NCBI RefSeq assembly: GCF_001314875.1
Contig: NZ_LJZS01000022.1
Span: 8,651 to 61,910, forward strand
DNA length: 53,260 nt
Direction of reading: 5' to 3'
From: Halomonas sp. HL-48
GTDB lineage: Bacteria > Pseudomonadota > Gammaproteobacteria > Pseudomonadales > Halomonadaceae
The stretch's first letter is position 1; each line of letters starts with the position of its first letter. The translations under genes and the position numbers were made by a program. Shown piece by piece: positions 7,922-15,803 of this stretch. The notes beneath the pieces are model-generated. The model was not told where the DNA came from and searched no databases. It saw nothing but the letters and a program-made list of their open reading frames with translations.

Positions 7922-9142
7922 TCAGACCTCCCCCTGATTATCCAGCTCCACGGCTTCGTGCATGCGCATGAGCAGGTCGGGCACGGCTGCCTGCACGCGG
8001 TTCCAGCTGGGAATGAAGGGTCGCTCGCGGGGGTTGTCCAAAAACAGGTTGCCGGCTTCCAGCAGGTTGCTGGCAAACAGTTCAACGGCCTGCTCTTCGC
8101 TATGCCGATCAAGACTCAAACCGTTCATGGTCGCGTCGTGGTCATAAGCCTCAATCAAGTCCAACGCCAGTCGGTAGTAGGTTGCCTTGAGGGTGCGGAA
8201 ATCCTCACTGCTGAAGCTCACCCCCTGGGTGGCCAGCTTGCGATAAAGCGCCTTGGCAATGTCCAGGCTCATGCGGTTCAACCCGGCATCGGGGTTGTCT
8301 TCGCTCACCGGCTGGTGCTTGTGATCGTAGGCATCGGCAATATCCACCTGGCACAGCTGGCGGGGGGAATAGTTACGCTGAAGCTCCGAGAGCACGCCAA
8401 TCTCAAGCCCCCAGTCGGCCGGAATACGAATCCCCTCCAGCACGTCGCTGCGCATGGCAAACTCACCCGAGAGCGGGTAGCGGAAGCTGTCCAGATAATC
8501 GAGATAGGGTGACGGACCGCAGACGGTCTTGAGCGCGCGCAGCAGCGGCGTGACCATCAGCCGCGACACACGCCCGTTGAGCTTGCCCTCGGCAATGCGC
8601 GGGTAATAGCCCTTGCAGAAGCTGTAGTTGAAACGCGGATGGGCGACCGGGTACATCAGACGCGCCAGCAGCCCGCGGTCGTAAGTGAGAATATCGCAGT
8701 CGTGTAACCCCACCACCGACGAGCGCGCAGAGGCCAGCACATAACCGGCGCAATACCAGACATTTCGTCCCTTGCCCGGCTCAAGCGCTCCCAGTCCGTG
8801 CTCTTCTAGCTCGGCGTCCAGGGCACGCAGCCGGGGCCCATCGTTCCACAGAATGCGCGTGTGCTGCGGCAGGCGCGAAAAAAACTCCCGCGCGTGCAAA
8901 AACTGCTCGCGGTCCGCCCGATCAAGGCCAATCACGATCTCGCCAAGGTAAGGCACCTTGACCAGTTCATCGACGATGGCCGAGAGCGCCGGTCCTTCCA
9001 GTTCCGAGAACAACGAGGGCAGGATCAATCCCATGGGACGCCGCCGGGCAAACTGGCACAGCTCCTTTTCCAGCACTTCAACCGGGCGGCGGGTCAGGTT
9101 ATGAAAGTCGGTAATGACACCGTTCTGATGGAAATCACTCAT
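7922..9142 (-). CDS. gpgS: Glucosyl-3-phosphoglycerate synthase-like glycosyltransferase (GT81 type)
   Basis: 406-residue soluble glycosyltransferase of the GT-A fold. Visible features are the nucleotide-sugar region near residues 36-75 (GLILPSLFSELEG ... IVIGLDRAD) and the metal-binding HDCD at 147-150. GpgS enzymes join glucose from an NDP-sugar to 3-phosphoglycerate. The adjacent HAD phosphatase would then release glucosylglycerate, a compatible solute, which suits a halophile. The two genes overlap by 4 nt (ATGA), phosphatase first. Mannosylglycerate synthesis is the main alternative; donor specificity is not resolvable from sequence. Confidence 0.72.
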   Translation of the reverse strand: MSDFHQNGVITDFHNLTRRPVEVLEKELCQFARRRPMGLILPSLFSELEGPALSAIVDELVKVPYLGEIVIGLDRADREQFLHAREFFSRLPQHTRILWNDGPRLRALDAELEEHGLGALEPGKGRNVWYCAGYVLASARSSVVGLHDCDILTYDRGLLARLMYPVAHPRFNYSFCKGYYPRIAEGKLNGRVSRLMVTPLLRALKTVCGPSPYLDYLDSFRYPLSGEFAMRSDVLEGIRIPADWGLEIGVLSELQRNYSPRQLCQVDIADAYDHKHQPVSEDNPDAGLNRMSLDIAKALYRKLATQGVSFSSEDFRTLKATYYRLALDLIEAYDHDATMNGLSLDRHSEEQAVELFASNLLEAGNLFLDNPRERPFIPSWNRVQAAVPDLLMRMHEAVELDNQGEV

Positions 9143-10056
9143 GCGTTTGCCTCCTTTGCATCACGCGGGCCGGTCGGGGCAAGCGTATCGCCCCACCAGT
9201 GGGACATGCCTTCCACCCAGCCGTCGGGACCGGGCGCGCGGGTTCGGTACAGGTGAGGATTGGTCGGCTCGACCGTCAGGTCATGGTGGCCGCGGATAAC
9301 CACGGCCTGGTCCACGGCGTTCAACATCGATACGTCGTTGGGGCCGTCGCCCAAGCCGATGGACAGCGGTTCGCGCCCGCGTAGCGCGCGGAAGCGCCCG
9401 ATCAACCAGGTCACCGCACTGCCCTTGTCCGAGGCGCTGCCCATGACGTGGCAAAAGCGACCGCCCCGGGTCAGCTGCAGGCCGTCACCTTCCAGCGCCA
9501 GGCGGAACGTCTGAAGTGACGCCTCGTCACCGTGCCACAGCAGCGGCTCACTTCCCTCGCGCTGGCGCGCCAGATTAGCCTCGGCGGCATCTAGTCCGGT
9601 CAGGCCAATCAGGTCCTCCAGGGTCAGCTCACTCATGGGGGTAAAGCGCGCGTCGAGGCGTTTGCGCCATACCTTCAATCGGGCGCGAATAAAACCGATA
9701 TCCACGCTTGCCTGCTTGATCACCATGCCGTCGCGTCCGCTGCCTGGCCGGTCCAGTCGCGCATGACACCATCCAGGGGGCAGGCCGATCACGGCGCCAT
9801 TTTCGGCAATGAACGGCGTAGCGGTAAGCCCCAGGGCCTCGCGTAAAGGAAGCAGCTCCGCCCGGGTTTTGCTGGTCACGGGGATAACGGGAATTTTGGC
9901 CTGCTTTAGCCGTGCAAGCCACGGCTTGGCAGGGGTAGCGTCGTAGCTATGATGGTCGAGGAGCGAACCGTCCAGATCGGTCACCACAAGGCGAGGCGGT
10001 CCTGACTCATCCACTCGATCGGCGGGGGGCGCGGAAGCGCTGGCGTGTTCAAGCAT
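9139..10056 (-). CDS. HAD phosphatase, mannosyl/glucosyl-3-phosphoglycerate phosphatase type
   Basis: 305-residue HAD-IIB hydrolase. Motif I is VTDLDGSLLDHHSY (catalytic Asp pair near residues 27-29), motif II lies near TSKTRAEL, and motifs III/IV near SDKGSAVTWL and GLGDGPNDVSML. The FIAENGA element near residue 99 and overall length match mannosyl-3-phosphoglycerate phosphatases (MPGP/YedP). It is translationally coupled to gpgS downstream, so it probably performs the second step of glucosylglycerate synthesis. The start ATG follows GAGAGG by 7 nt. Confidence 0.78.
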   Translation of the reverse strand: MLEHASASAPPADRVDESGPPRLVVTDLDGSLLDHHSYDATPAKPWLARLKQAKIPVIPVTSKTRAELLPLREALGLTATPFIAENGAVIGLPPGWCHARLDRPGSGRDGMVIKQASVDIGFIRARLKVWRKRLDARFTPMSELTLEDLIGLTGLDAAEANLARQREGSEPLLWHGDEASLQTFRLALEGDGLQLTRGGRFCHVMGSASDKGSAVTWLIGRFRALRGREPLSIGLGDGPNDVSMLNAVDQAVVIRGHHDLTVEPTNPHLYRTRAPGPDGWVEGMSHWWGDTLAPTGPRDAKEANA

Positions 10057-10332
10057 GGCGCAGCCTCTCTAACTGCTAAGCGGGGAACACCGTGCATTGC
10101 CAGAGGCGATGGCGGCGTAAGGGTTGCTTAGCACAATGCGTGCCAATGCGGCTAACACCTTGATAACCATAAGGTGACTAATCGGATAAACACCGACGGA
10201 CGAGGCCTTCATGCGGCCCAGGGCATCCTGCGCACTCTTTTGGTGCATCTTATTGGCGCACGTCGCGCGGGGTCGCGCCGCCGTGGTGCCTGCGCGCTAT
10301 TACAATCAATTACAAAAAAACCAACACAGGGC

Positions 10333-10360
10333 TTGGCACGGCCGAATAAATAGCTATACT
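10333..10360 (+). promoter_or_regulatory. Sigma-70 promoter of the small RNA at 10367
   Basis: TTGGCA (10333-10338), 16 nt, TATACT (10355-10360): near-consensus -35 and -10 boxes. They sit in a region without a protein gene and about 75 nt before a strong intrinsic terminator of the same orientation. Confidence 0.7.
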
Positions 10361-10366
10361 GAAATT

Positions 10367-10462
10367 GTACCCGCTGGCAACCCTGTACACCCCTTCCCCC
10401 TCTGCCAGTGGGCTGCAGTGAGCCAAGCCCTTTATGCCCGCCACCCCCGGCGGGCTTTTTTT
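10367..10462 (+). ncRNA. Candidate ~95-nt small RNA with a C-rich loop
   Basis: This segment is bracketed by a good sigma-70 promoter and an intrinsic terminator. The predicted RNA has a 10-bp hairpin (10370-10379 with 10403-10412, one G-U pair). Its 23-nt loop is C-rich (CCCCTTCCCCCTCT), complementary to G-rich Shine-Dalgarno sites. A short GGCT/AGCC hairpin follows, then the terminator. C-rich loops are used by several trans-acting sRNAs to cover ribosome binding sites. I do not recognise it as a named RNA. It converges with the MotB-like gene, and the open frame across it is cut by the terminator. Confidence 0.55.
10436..10462 (+). terminator. Intrinsic terminator of the small RNA
   Basis: A 7-bp GC stem GCCCGCC/GGCGGGC (10436-10442 with 10449-10455), 6-nt loop and seven T: a strong rho-independent terminator on the plus strand. 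No T-run follows on the minus strand. Confidence 0.85.
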
Positions 10463-10497
10463 ATTCCCGAAGACACACGATTCAGATCGGTCTGCAT

Positions 10498-11493
10498 TCA
10501 TTCCACATGAATAACCACTTCGACCCGCCGATTGCGCGCGCGGCCTTCTGCGCTGTCATTGCCCGCCAACGGCTGCGTCGCGGCCAGCCCTACGGCGCGT
10601 AAACGCTGCGTGGCCACCCCCGCCTCTTCGAGCGCTTCGACGATAGCGATGGCCCGGGCGCTGGAGAGCGCCCAGTTCGACGAGTATTCAGGCGTATCGA
10701 TGGTCTGGCTGTCGGTATGGCCTTCCACCCAGACTTCACCGTCGTAGCGTTGGATGGTATCGAGCAGCGTCGCAATCAGGTCGCTGCCATCGTCGGTCAA
10801 GCCCGCGTCAGCCGAGGGAAACAGCAGCTGGTCCTGTACCCGCAGGCTGATGCCCTCTTCAACCCGGGAGACTTCGACGCCTTCCAGGTCGGGCAGGTAA
10901 GGCGAGCGCTCCAGTTGCTCATCCAGCGCCAACACCCCGTCGATGGCGTCCTGGCTAACGGTTTCAACATTGGCCGGTGGTTTATCGGTCAGCACCACCA
11001 TGTAGTCGGCCAACGGACGCTGGAGGGCAGGCTGTTGGGTAGGCACTAGTGGGGTCGGCAAGGTCAGCGCCGGCAAAGGCGAAGCCTCGGCGGGTTCGGC
11101 CGCCGCGCTTGGCATGGCCAACAAAGGGGGCACGCCTCTCGACGTTCTTTTCTGAAAGCCAGCCACGCCCTGCGCCGCTGTAATCGTAGTGACCAGCAGT
11201 TCGCCGCCCATCCAGTTCGCCGGATAGGGACGCCCGTCGCGAGCGCTTGCCAGCGGTTCGGGCAGTGGCACCTCAAGCAGCGGGGGGGAATCAAAAAGCG
11301 GCTCGGGGGCGTCGTCTGATGCCATCCAGTCCGGACTGGTCGCCCCAGCCGCCGCAATGATGATCACAAACAGCGCCACCAGAATCGTCATGATATCGAT
11401 GTAGCTCACCATCCAAACGCTGCCGCTGTCGTCTTCGCGATAGGGAGACATGAGCGAGTCGTGGCGGGGCCCACTGCGGTGATCTTCAAGCAT
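10498..11493 (-). CDS. Orphan MotB-like protein with OmpA peptidoglycan-binding domain
   Basis: 331 residues. A short cytoplasmic N-terminus leads into one MotB-type helix (about 27-49) with the invariant proton-carrying Asp in SYIDIM (Asp33). After it come a long, low-complexity Pro/Ala/Leu-rich linker (about 55-200) and a C-terminal OmpA/MotB domain (about 215-330) with WVEGHTDSQ and NRRVEVVI. It could be a stator B subunit or belong to another ion-driven envelope complex. No MotA/ExbB/TolQ partner is next to it, and the linker is much longer than in flagellar MotB. The ATG at 11493 lacks a strong Shine-Dalgarno, so the start is less certain. Confidence 0.75.
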   Translation of the reverse strand: MLEDHRSGPRHDSLMSPYREDDSGSVWMVSYIDIMTILVALFVIIIAAAGATSPDWMASDDAPEPLFDSPPLLEVPLPEPLASARDGRPYPANWMGGELLVTTITAAQGVAGFQKRTSRGVPPLLAMPSAAAEPAEASPLPALTLPTPLVPTQQPALQRPLADYMVVLTDKPPANVETVSQDAIDGVLALDEQLERSPYLPDLEGVEVSRVEEGISLRVQDQLLFPSADAGLTDDGSDLIATLLDTIQRYDGEVWVEGHTDSQTIDTPEYSSNWALSSARAIAIVEALEEAGVATQRLRAVGLAATQPLAGNDSAEGRARNRRVEVVIHVE

Positions 11494-11713
11494 CGGTATA
11501 ATTACTCATTCAAGTTTTGAACCCCATGGCCGATCTACTGAAATAAGGCACGCTAATCCTACGGTTATCGGTTTTAATACGTGTCTGAACATGCCAGCCC
11601 CGAGTCATTGAAGATGCTGAGCCTTTATCTGCTCAGTCGGGTTTGGCGCGCCATTGATATAAACGTCGCCTAGTCTATCAAAAAGCCGTTTCGTAGCGAG
11701 AAGGAACCACCCG

Positions 11714-12448
11714 GTGCGCACCCGTTTTATTGTTACTCCCTCACGGGCGCTTCGCCCGCTGATCATCGGCATGGCGAGTCTGACGTTGAGTGGCTGCTTT
11801 TACGCCAACACCTCCCAGGCGCCCATCGCCACGACCTACCCCTACAGCGAACAGCAGCGCATGCAGGCCGCTCACCACTGGAGTGTGCTGGCGCGTCACG
11901 AGGCCACGCAAATCCTGCAGCGCGAGCGCGTCCGGTTTCGCGACTTGCACATACCCGATGCTCATCAGGACGCGACCCATGCCTACAGCGGCGGCGAGTT
12001 TGGACGCGGCTTTCGCACCCTGCTGACCAGTGAGCTGGTCTCGCGCGGAGCGAACCTGACCACTCAGCCCCAGGCCAACAGCGCCGAAATCCATATTGAC
12101 GTTGAAGTAATCGAACACCGCGACCGAGGCTTTGTGCGCCCGCCGGTTGGCGCGTTCACCGCCTTGGCGGGCGGCATTGCCGTCGCGGCGATCCCGCTCA
12201 ACCAATGGGCTGAACCGGCACTGGGACTTATCCCGGCCGCCGTGGCCGCCGACGTGACCAGCGGTAGCTGGACGCACACCGGCGACGAAGAGGTCATCGT
12301 CACCACCCAGATACTCGATGGCGAGCAGATTCTCTATTCCTCGTCGAACATTTACTACATCAACAGCGGCGATCGGCGTCAATACGCGCCCGACCGCGTT
12401 CCCAGCACGCCGTCTACGCCGACGGTTTCGATCACGGATGAATGGTAA
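11714..12448 (+). CDS. Outer-membrane-type lipoprotein, function unknown
   Basis: 244 residues starting at GTG 11714, preceded by AAGGA 9 nt upstream. A signal peptide ends in the lipobox LSGC (Cys at about residue 28). The mature protein has a conserved-looking N-terminal half (RFRDLHIP ... FRTLLTSELVSRGANL), which resembles the general layout of proteins that assemble at the outer membrane. A Gly/Ala-rich stretch (about 147-176) follows and the tail is Pro/Ser/Thr-rich. I do not recognise the family. It is followed directly by the FlgO-like lipoprotein gene, so the two probably act in the same envelope structure. Confidence 0.7.
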   Translation: MRTRFIVTPSRALRPLIIGMASLTLSGCFYANTSQAPIATTYPYSEQQRMQAAHHWSVLARHEATQILQRERVRFRDLHIPDAHQDATHAYSGGEFGRGFRTLLTSELVSRGANLTTQPQANSAEIHIDVEVIEHRDRGFVRPPVGAFTALAGGIAVAAIPLNQWAEPALGLIPAAVAADVTSGSWTHTGDEEVIVTTQILDGEQILYSSSNIYYINSGDRRQYAPDRVPSTPSTPTVSITDEW

Positions 12449-12452
12449 TCAC

Positions 12453-13040
12453 ATGCCTGCGATGTCGACAGCCTGGGCACACTTGACGCGCCCGCTTAAC
12501 GCCAGCAAATGGCTTGCCGCCGGTTTGCTCACGCTTGGCCTTGCCGGCTGTGGCGCCCTAGGCGGCAATACCCAAGAAGCCGAGCCCGAACCCGACCTGC
12601 CTGAACTCGCCCAGGCCGCTGCCGAACAAATGGTGGCCAGCAATCCCGATATCACCCGCTACAGTCCCATGATCGCCGCTACCTTTGTGAGCATCGACGA
12701 CTTGAGCCAGTCTTCGACGCTTGGACGTATCGGCTCGGAAATCATGGCCTCGGCGCTGGGGCGGCAGGGTATGCAGGTGCGCGAGGTCAAAATGCGCGAC
12801 AGCCTGTTTATCGAAGAGAATGTCGGCGAGCTAATTCTGTCGCGCACGGTACAGCGCCTGAGCGCCCAGCATGATGCGCGCTCCATCTTGATGGGCACTT
12901 ACGCCCAGGGTCAGGACTATGTCTATATCAGCGCCCGTGTAGTCCGCTCGAGCGATGCCATGGTACTGGGCAGCGCCGACTTCAAGCTTGAGCTGAACAA
13001 TAACACGCGCAGCTTGCTTGAGAGCCAGGGGGGCTTTTAA
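12453..13040 (+). CDS. FlgO-family outer-membrane lipoprotein
   Basis: 195 residues from ATG 12453; an in-frame ATG at 12438 overlapping the previous gene, or one at 12462, are alternatives. Signal peptide with lipobox LAGC near residue 34. The FlgO domain is recognisable by IAATFVSIDDLSQSSTLGRI, the later ELILSRTVQRL and the SILMGTYAQGQDYVYISARVV segment. In Vibrio, FlgO is an outer-membrane protein needed for stable flagella. Here no flagellar genes are adjacent, but chemoreceptor genes and a MotB-like gene lie within 9 kb. It probably forms an operon with the upstream lipoprotein (stop to start about 5 nt). Confidence 0.78.
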   Translation: MPAMSTAWAHLTRPLNASKWLAAGLLTLGLAGCGALGGNTQEAEPEPDLPELAQAAAEQMVASNPDITRYSPMIAATFVSIDDLSQSSTLGRIGSEIMASALGRQGMQVREVKMRDSLFIEENVGELILSRTVQRLSAQHDARSILMGTYAQGQDYVYISARVVRSSDAMVLGSADFKLELNNNTRSLLESQGGF

Positions 13041-13052
13041 CACCCCAAAACA

Positions 13053-13085
13053 CACAACCCGCGACGCATGGCGTCGCGGGTTGTG
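13053..13085 (+). terminator. Strong hairpin after the FlgO-like gene
   Basis: A perfect 15-bp inverted repeat (13053-13067 with 13071-13085) with a 3-nt loop, 12 nt after the stop codon. There is no clear T-tract on either side, so it may act as an mRNA-stabilising hairpin as much as a terminator. It lies between convergent genes. Confidence 0.6.
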
Positions 13086-13120
13086 GCAAGTCAGTAACGG
13101 TATTGATTGACCGCTTCAGG

Positions 13121-13363
13121 CTAGGCCTGTTTGACCTTGCTGATGATCCACAGCAGGACAACCGCACCGACAACGGCGGTCACCAAAGAGCCAATAAAGC
13201 CGCCGGCCTGTAGCCCCAAAAGGCTGAACAGGAAGCCGCCCAGTACAGCACCGACGATCCCTACGCCGATGTTGCCCAGCACACCAAACCCGCCGCCGCG
13301 CATGATGTTGCCGGCAATCCAGCCAGCCAAGCCACCAATAATTAACCAAGCAATTAAACCCAT
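13121..13363 (-). CDS. GlsB/YeaQ/YmgE-family stress-associated membrane protein
   Basis: 80-residue, almost entirely hydrophobic, glycine-rich protein with three membrane segments (about 2-20, 26-47, 54-75) and the typical GGLAGWIAG and GIVGAVLGGFL repeats of the transglycosylase-associated protein family. It matches the family's usual size of about 80-85 residues. GGAGG lies 5 nt before the ATG. Members are induced by envelope and osmotic stress; the molecular role is not known. Confidence 0.85.
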   Translation of the reverse strand: MGLIAWLIIGGLAGWIAGNIMRGGGFGVLGNIGVGIVGAVLGGFLFSLLGLQAGGFIGSLVTAVVGAVVLLWIISKVKQA

Positions 13364-13501
13364 GTCGCCTCCTTTCCATATATACGGTTAATTTTACGCC
13401 GTTTACTTGCTTGTTCTAACATAGCACACAGCGTTAAGGTCCCGCGCTACTATTCATTATCCCATCAGGCCGTCAGTGGCCCCGCTTAAAAAGGATTGCC
13501 C

Positions 13502-14371
13502 ATGATTCCCGACGCCCTCCAGCAGTTGCTTGACGGTGTAGACGGCCAGCAGACGTCGCACTGGCAAGGTCGCGACCTGGTCATGTTCAATGCCTCCTGG
13601 GGAGAACTGATCGTATCGCTGCAGGGTGCGCAGGTACTGCATTTCCGTCCGCCTGAGGACCGAGGCTGGCTGTGGGTGACGCCCACGCCCCAGCCGATGC
13701 AGGGCGCCATTCGCGGCGGGATTCCGCTGTGCTGGCCGTGGTTTGCCGACGAGCGTTACGCCGACGAGACGCCGGATCGCAGCGGGACTTTCCACGGCCT
13801 GGCGCGTCACGCCGACTGGCACCTTGAAGCCGCCGATGAACACGCCGAAGGCATCGAGCTTCATCTCTCGCCCACCCAGCGGCTGCATTCCCAACTGACG
13901 GTACGCGCGGTGATCCAGGCCAACGCCCAGCGGCTCGCGGTGGAGCTGATCAGCGAAAACGTCGGTGACACGCCGGTCAAGGTCAGCGGTGCACTGCACT
14001 CCTATCTGGCGGTGGACGATGCCCACCAATGTCGTCTGGAAGGTCTCGCTGGCGCACGTTATCTGGACAAGCTGCGCGACTTTGCCGAAGGTGAACAGCA
14101 AGGCACCCTGGCCATTCGCGGGGCGGTAGACCGTATCTATCACTCCAACGAAGCGGTGATGCTCCACGACGGCCCGCGCACCCTGCGGATCGGCAAGCAG
14201 TCCAGCGATTCCACCGTGGTTTGGCATCCCGATAAGCAGCCCCCTGCCGATACCACCGTCGAGGCGGCGAAGCGCTTTGTGTGCGTCGAGGCGGCCAATA
14301 CCCGCCTGGATCCGGTATGGCTGGTGCCCGGCGCCCAACACCTGCTGGGCACCACCTTGAGCAGAACCTGA
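13502..14371 (+). CDS. D-hexose-6-phosphate mutarotase (YeaD-like)
   Basis: 289-residue aldose-1-epimerase-fold protein. Characteristic elements are QGAQVLHFRP near residue 41, RGGIPLCWPWF near 75, and HGLARHADWHLE near 99, which carries a His of the active site. ATG 13502 is chosen over an in-frame TTG at 13496 because AAGGA (13491-13495) is 6 nt from the ATG. The family interconverts anomers of hexose 6-phosphates, supporting sugar metabolism such as that fed by the gts transporter. Confidence 0.85.
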   Translation: MIPDALQQLLDGVDGQQTSHWQGRDLVMFNASWGELIVSLQGAQVLHFRPPEDRGWLWVTPTPQPMQGAIRGGIPLCWPWFADERYADETPDRSGTFHGLARHADWHLEAADEHAEGIELHLSPTQRLHSQLTVRAVIQANAQRLAVELISENVGDTPVKVSGALHSYLAVDDAHQCRLEGLAGARYLDKLRDFAEGEQQGTLAIRGAVDRIYHSNEAVMLHDGPRTLRIGKQSSDSTVVWHPDKQPPADTTVEAAKRFVCVEAANTRLDPVWLVPGAQHLLGTTLSRT

Positions 14372-14414
14372 GAGATTCCCGGCTTCCCTGCCCTCTGATG
14401 AAGGACATCGCGCT

Positions 14415-15803
14415 ATGCGCCAGCCGTTTCGTCGCGAGCTGAGTAACCTGATAGAACGCGGTCGTGACCGGCAGCTGCGCCTGGCCGTCACCGGACTGTC
14501 CCAGTCAGGCAAGACGGCGTTTTTGACATCGCTGGTCAATCAGCTTCGTCACGCCGGGGTCGAGGCCCAGTTGGACATGCTGCCCGCCGCCCGCGAAGGA
14601 CGCCTGCTCGGCGCACAGCGGCTTAATCAGCCCGACCTTGGAGTGCCGCGTTTTCCTTACGATCCGGGCATGGCCGCGCTGCGCGAAACGCCGCCGCGCT
14701 GGCCGGCGCCAACCCGCGGCATCAGCGAACTGCGCCTCCAGCTGCGCTACCGTCCCGCGCAGCAGGGCTGGCTATCCCCCGATATCACCCATCTGACCCT
14801 CGACCTTTTCGACTACCCCGGGGAATGGCTGCTGGATCTACCGCTGCTGCAGCACGATTTTTACAGCTGGAGCCAGGCCCAGCCGCTGCACAGCGGCGAT
14901 CAACGCCGCGCCTTATTCAGCGAATGGCTCGCCGAGGTTGACACCCTCGACCCCGCCGCCGAGGCCGACGAAGCCCAACTGGCAAGCCTCGCCGACGCCT
15001 ACGCCCAGGGCCTGCGACGCGCCAAGCAGGCAGGCTTTTCCAACCTTCAGCCCGGGCGTTTTTTATTACCGGGTGAACTCGACGGCGCGCCGGTGCTGCA
15101 GTTTTTTCCGCTACCCCGGTTAACCATGACCCGAGAGGCGCTGGAGGCCCTACCGCCCACCAGCCTATACTCGACCCTGGCCGCACGCTTTCGCTACTAT
15201 CAGCAGCAGGTGGTGCGGCCTTTTTACCGCGATCACTTCCGCCGCTTTGACCGCCAGATTGTGCTGGTCGATGTGCTGGGCGCGCTCAACGCGGGGCCGG
15301 AGCGCTTCGAAGACCTGTCTCAAGCGCTTGGCCAACTGATGCAAAGCTTCGATTACGGCAAGCGCAGCCTGCTGACACGGCTGTTTGCCCCCCGAATCGA
15401 CAAGCTGGCCATTGCCGCCACCAAGGCCGACCACGTCACGCCCGACCAGCACGGCCACGTGGTGCAGCTGCTCGAGGCCCTGCTCGCCGAGCCGCTCAAG
15501 GATTTGCGCTTTGCCAACGTGCCGGTCAAGGCACTCTCGCTCGCCGCAATTCGGGCGACCGAGGCCCGCGAAGTGATGCACAATGGCAAGCGCTCCCCCG
15601 CGCTGTGGGGCACGACCCTCGAGGGTGAAGATGTGCTGGTCTACCCGGGCGATGTGCCGCCCCGCTTACCGACTGACGATTTCTGGCATCAACAGGGCTT
15701 TGACTTCCCGAGCTTTCGCCCTATGGACGCCCCGTCCGACGCGCTCGCTCACATCCGCATGGACGCCGCCATCGACTGGCTGATTGGAGATAAACTCGTA
15801 TGA
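14415..15803 (+). CDS. ycjX: YcjX-family P-loop NTPase
   Basis: 462 residues of the YcjX (DUF463) family. P-loop GLSQSGKT is at 27-34; a Walker-B-like DLFDYPGEWLLDLP segment is near 133 and VDVLGALNAGPERF near 285. In E. coli ycjX and ycjF belong to the phage-shock (Psp) regulon; the exact function is unknown, with a role in membrane-stress response suggested. It overlaps ycjF by 4 nt (ATGA), so translation is coupled. No psp genes or sigma-54 site are obvious here. Confidence 0.9.
   Translation: MRQPFRRELSNLIERGRDRQLRLAVTGLSQSGKTAFLTSLVNQLRHAGVEAQLDMLPAAREGRLLGAQRLNQPDLGVPRFPYDPGMAALRETPPRWPAPTRGISELRLQLRYRPAQQGWLSPDITHLTLDLFDYPGEWLLDLPLLQHDFYSWSQAQPLHSGDQRRALFSEWLAEVDTLDPAAEADEAQLASLADAYAQGLRRAKQAGFSNLQPGRFLLPGELDGAPVLQFFPLPRLTMTREALEALPPTSLYSTLAARFRYYQQQVVRPFYRDHFRRFDRQIVLVDVLGALNAGPERFEDLSQALGQLMQSFDYGKRSLLTRLFAPRIDKLAIAATKADHVTPDQHGHVVQLLEALLAEPLKDLRFANVPVKALSLAAIRATEAREVMHNGKRSPALWGTTLEGEDVLVYPGDVPPRLPTDDFWHQQGFDFPSFRPMDAPSDALAHIRMDAAIDWLIGDKLV

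Noticed and set aside
10211..10510. A 99-codon plus-strand frame between the phosphatase and MotB-like genes
   Set aside because: A strong intrinsic terminator (10436-10462) lies inside it, a promoter lies mid-frame, and the peptide has no family features; the small-RNA reading explains the region better.
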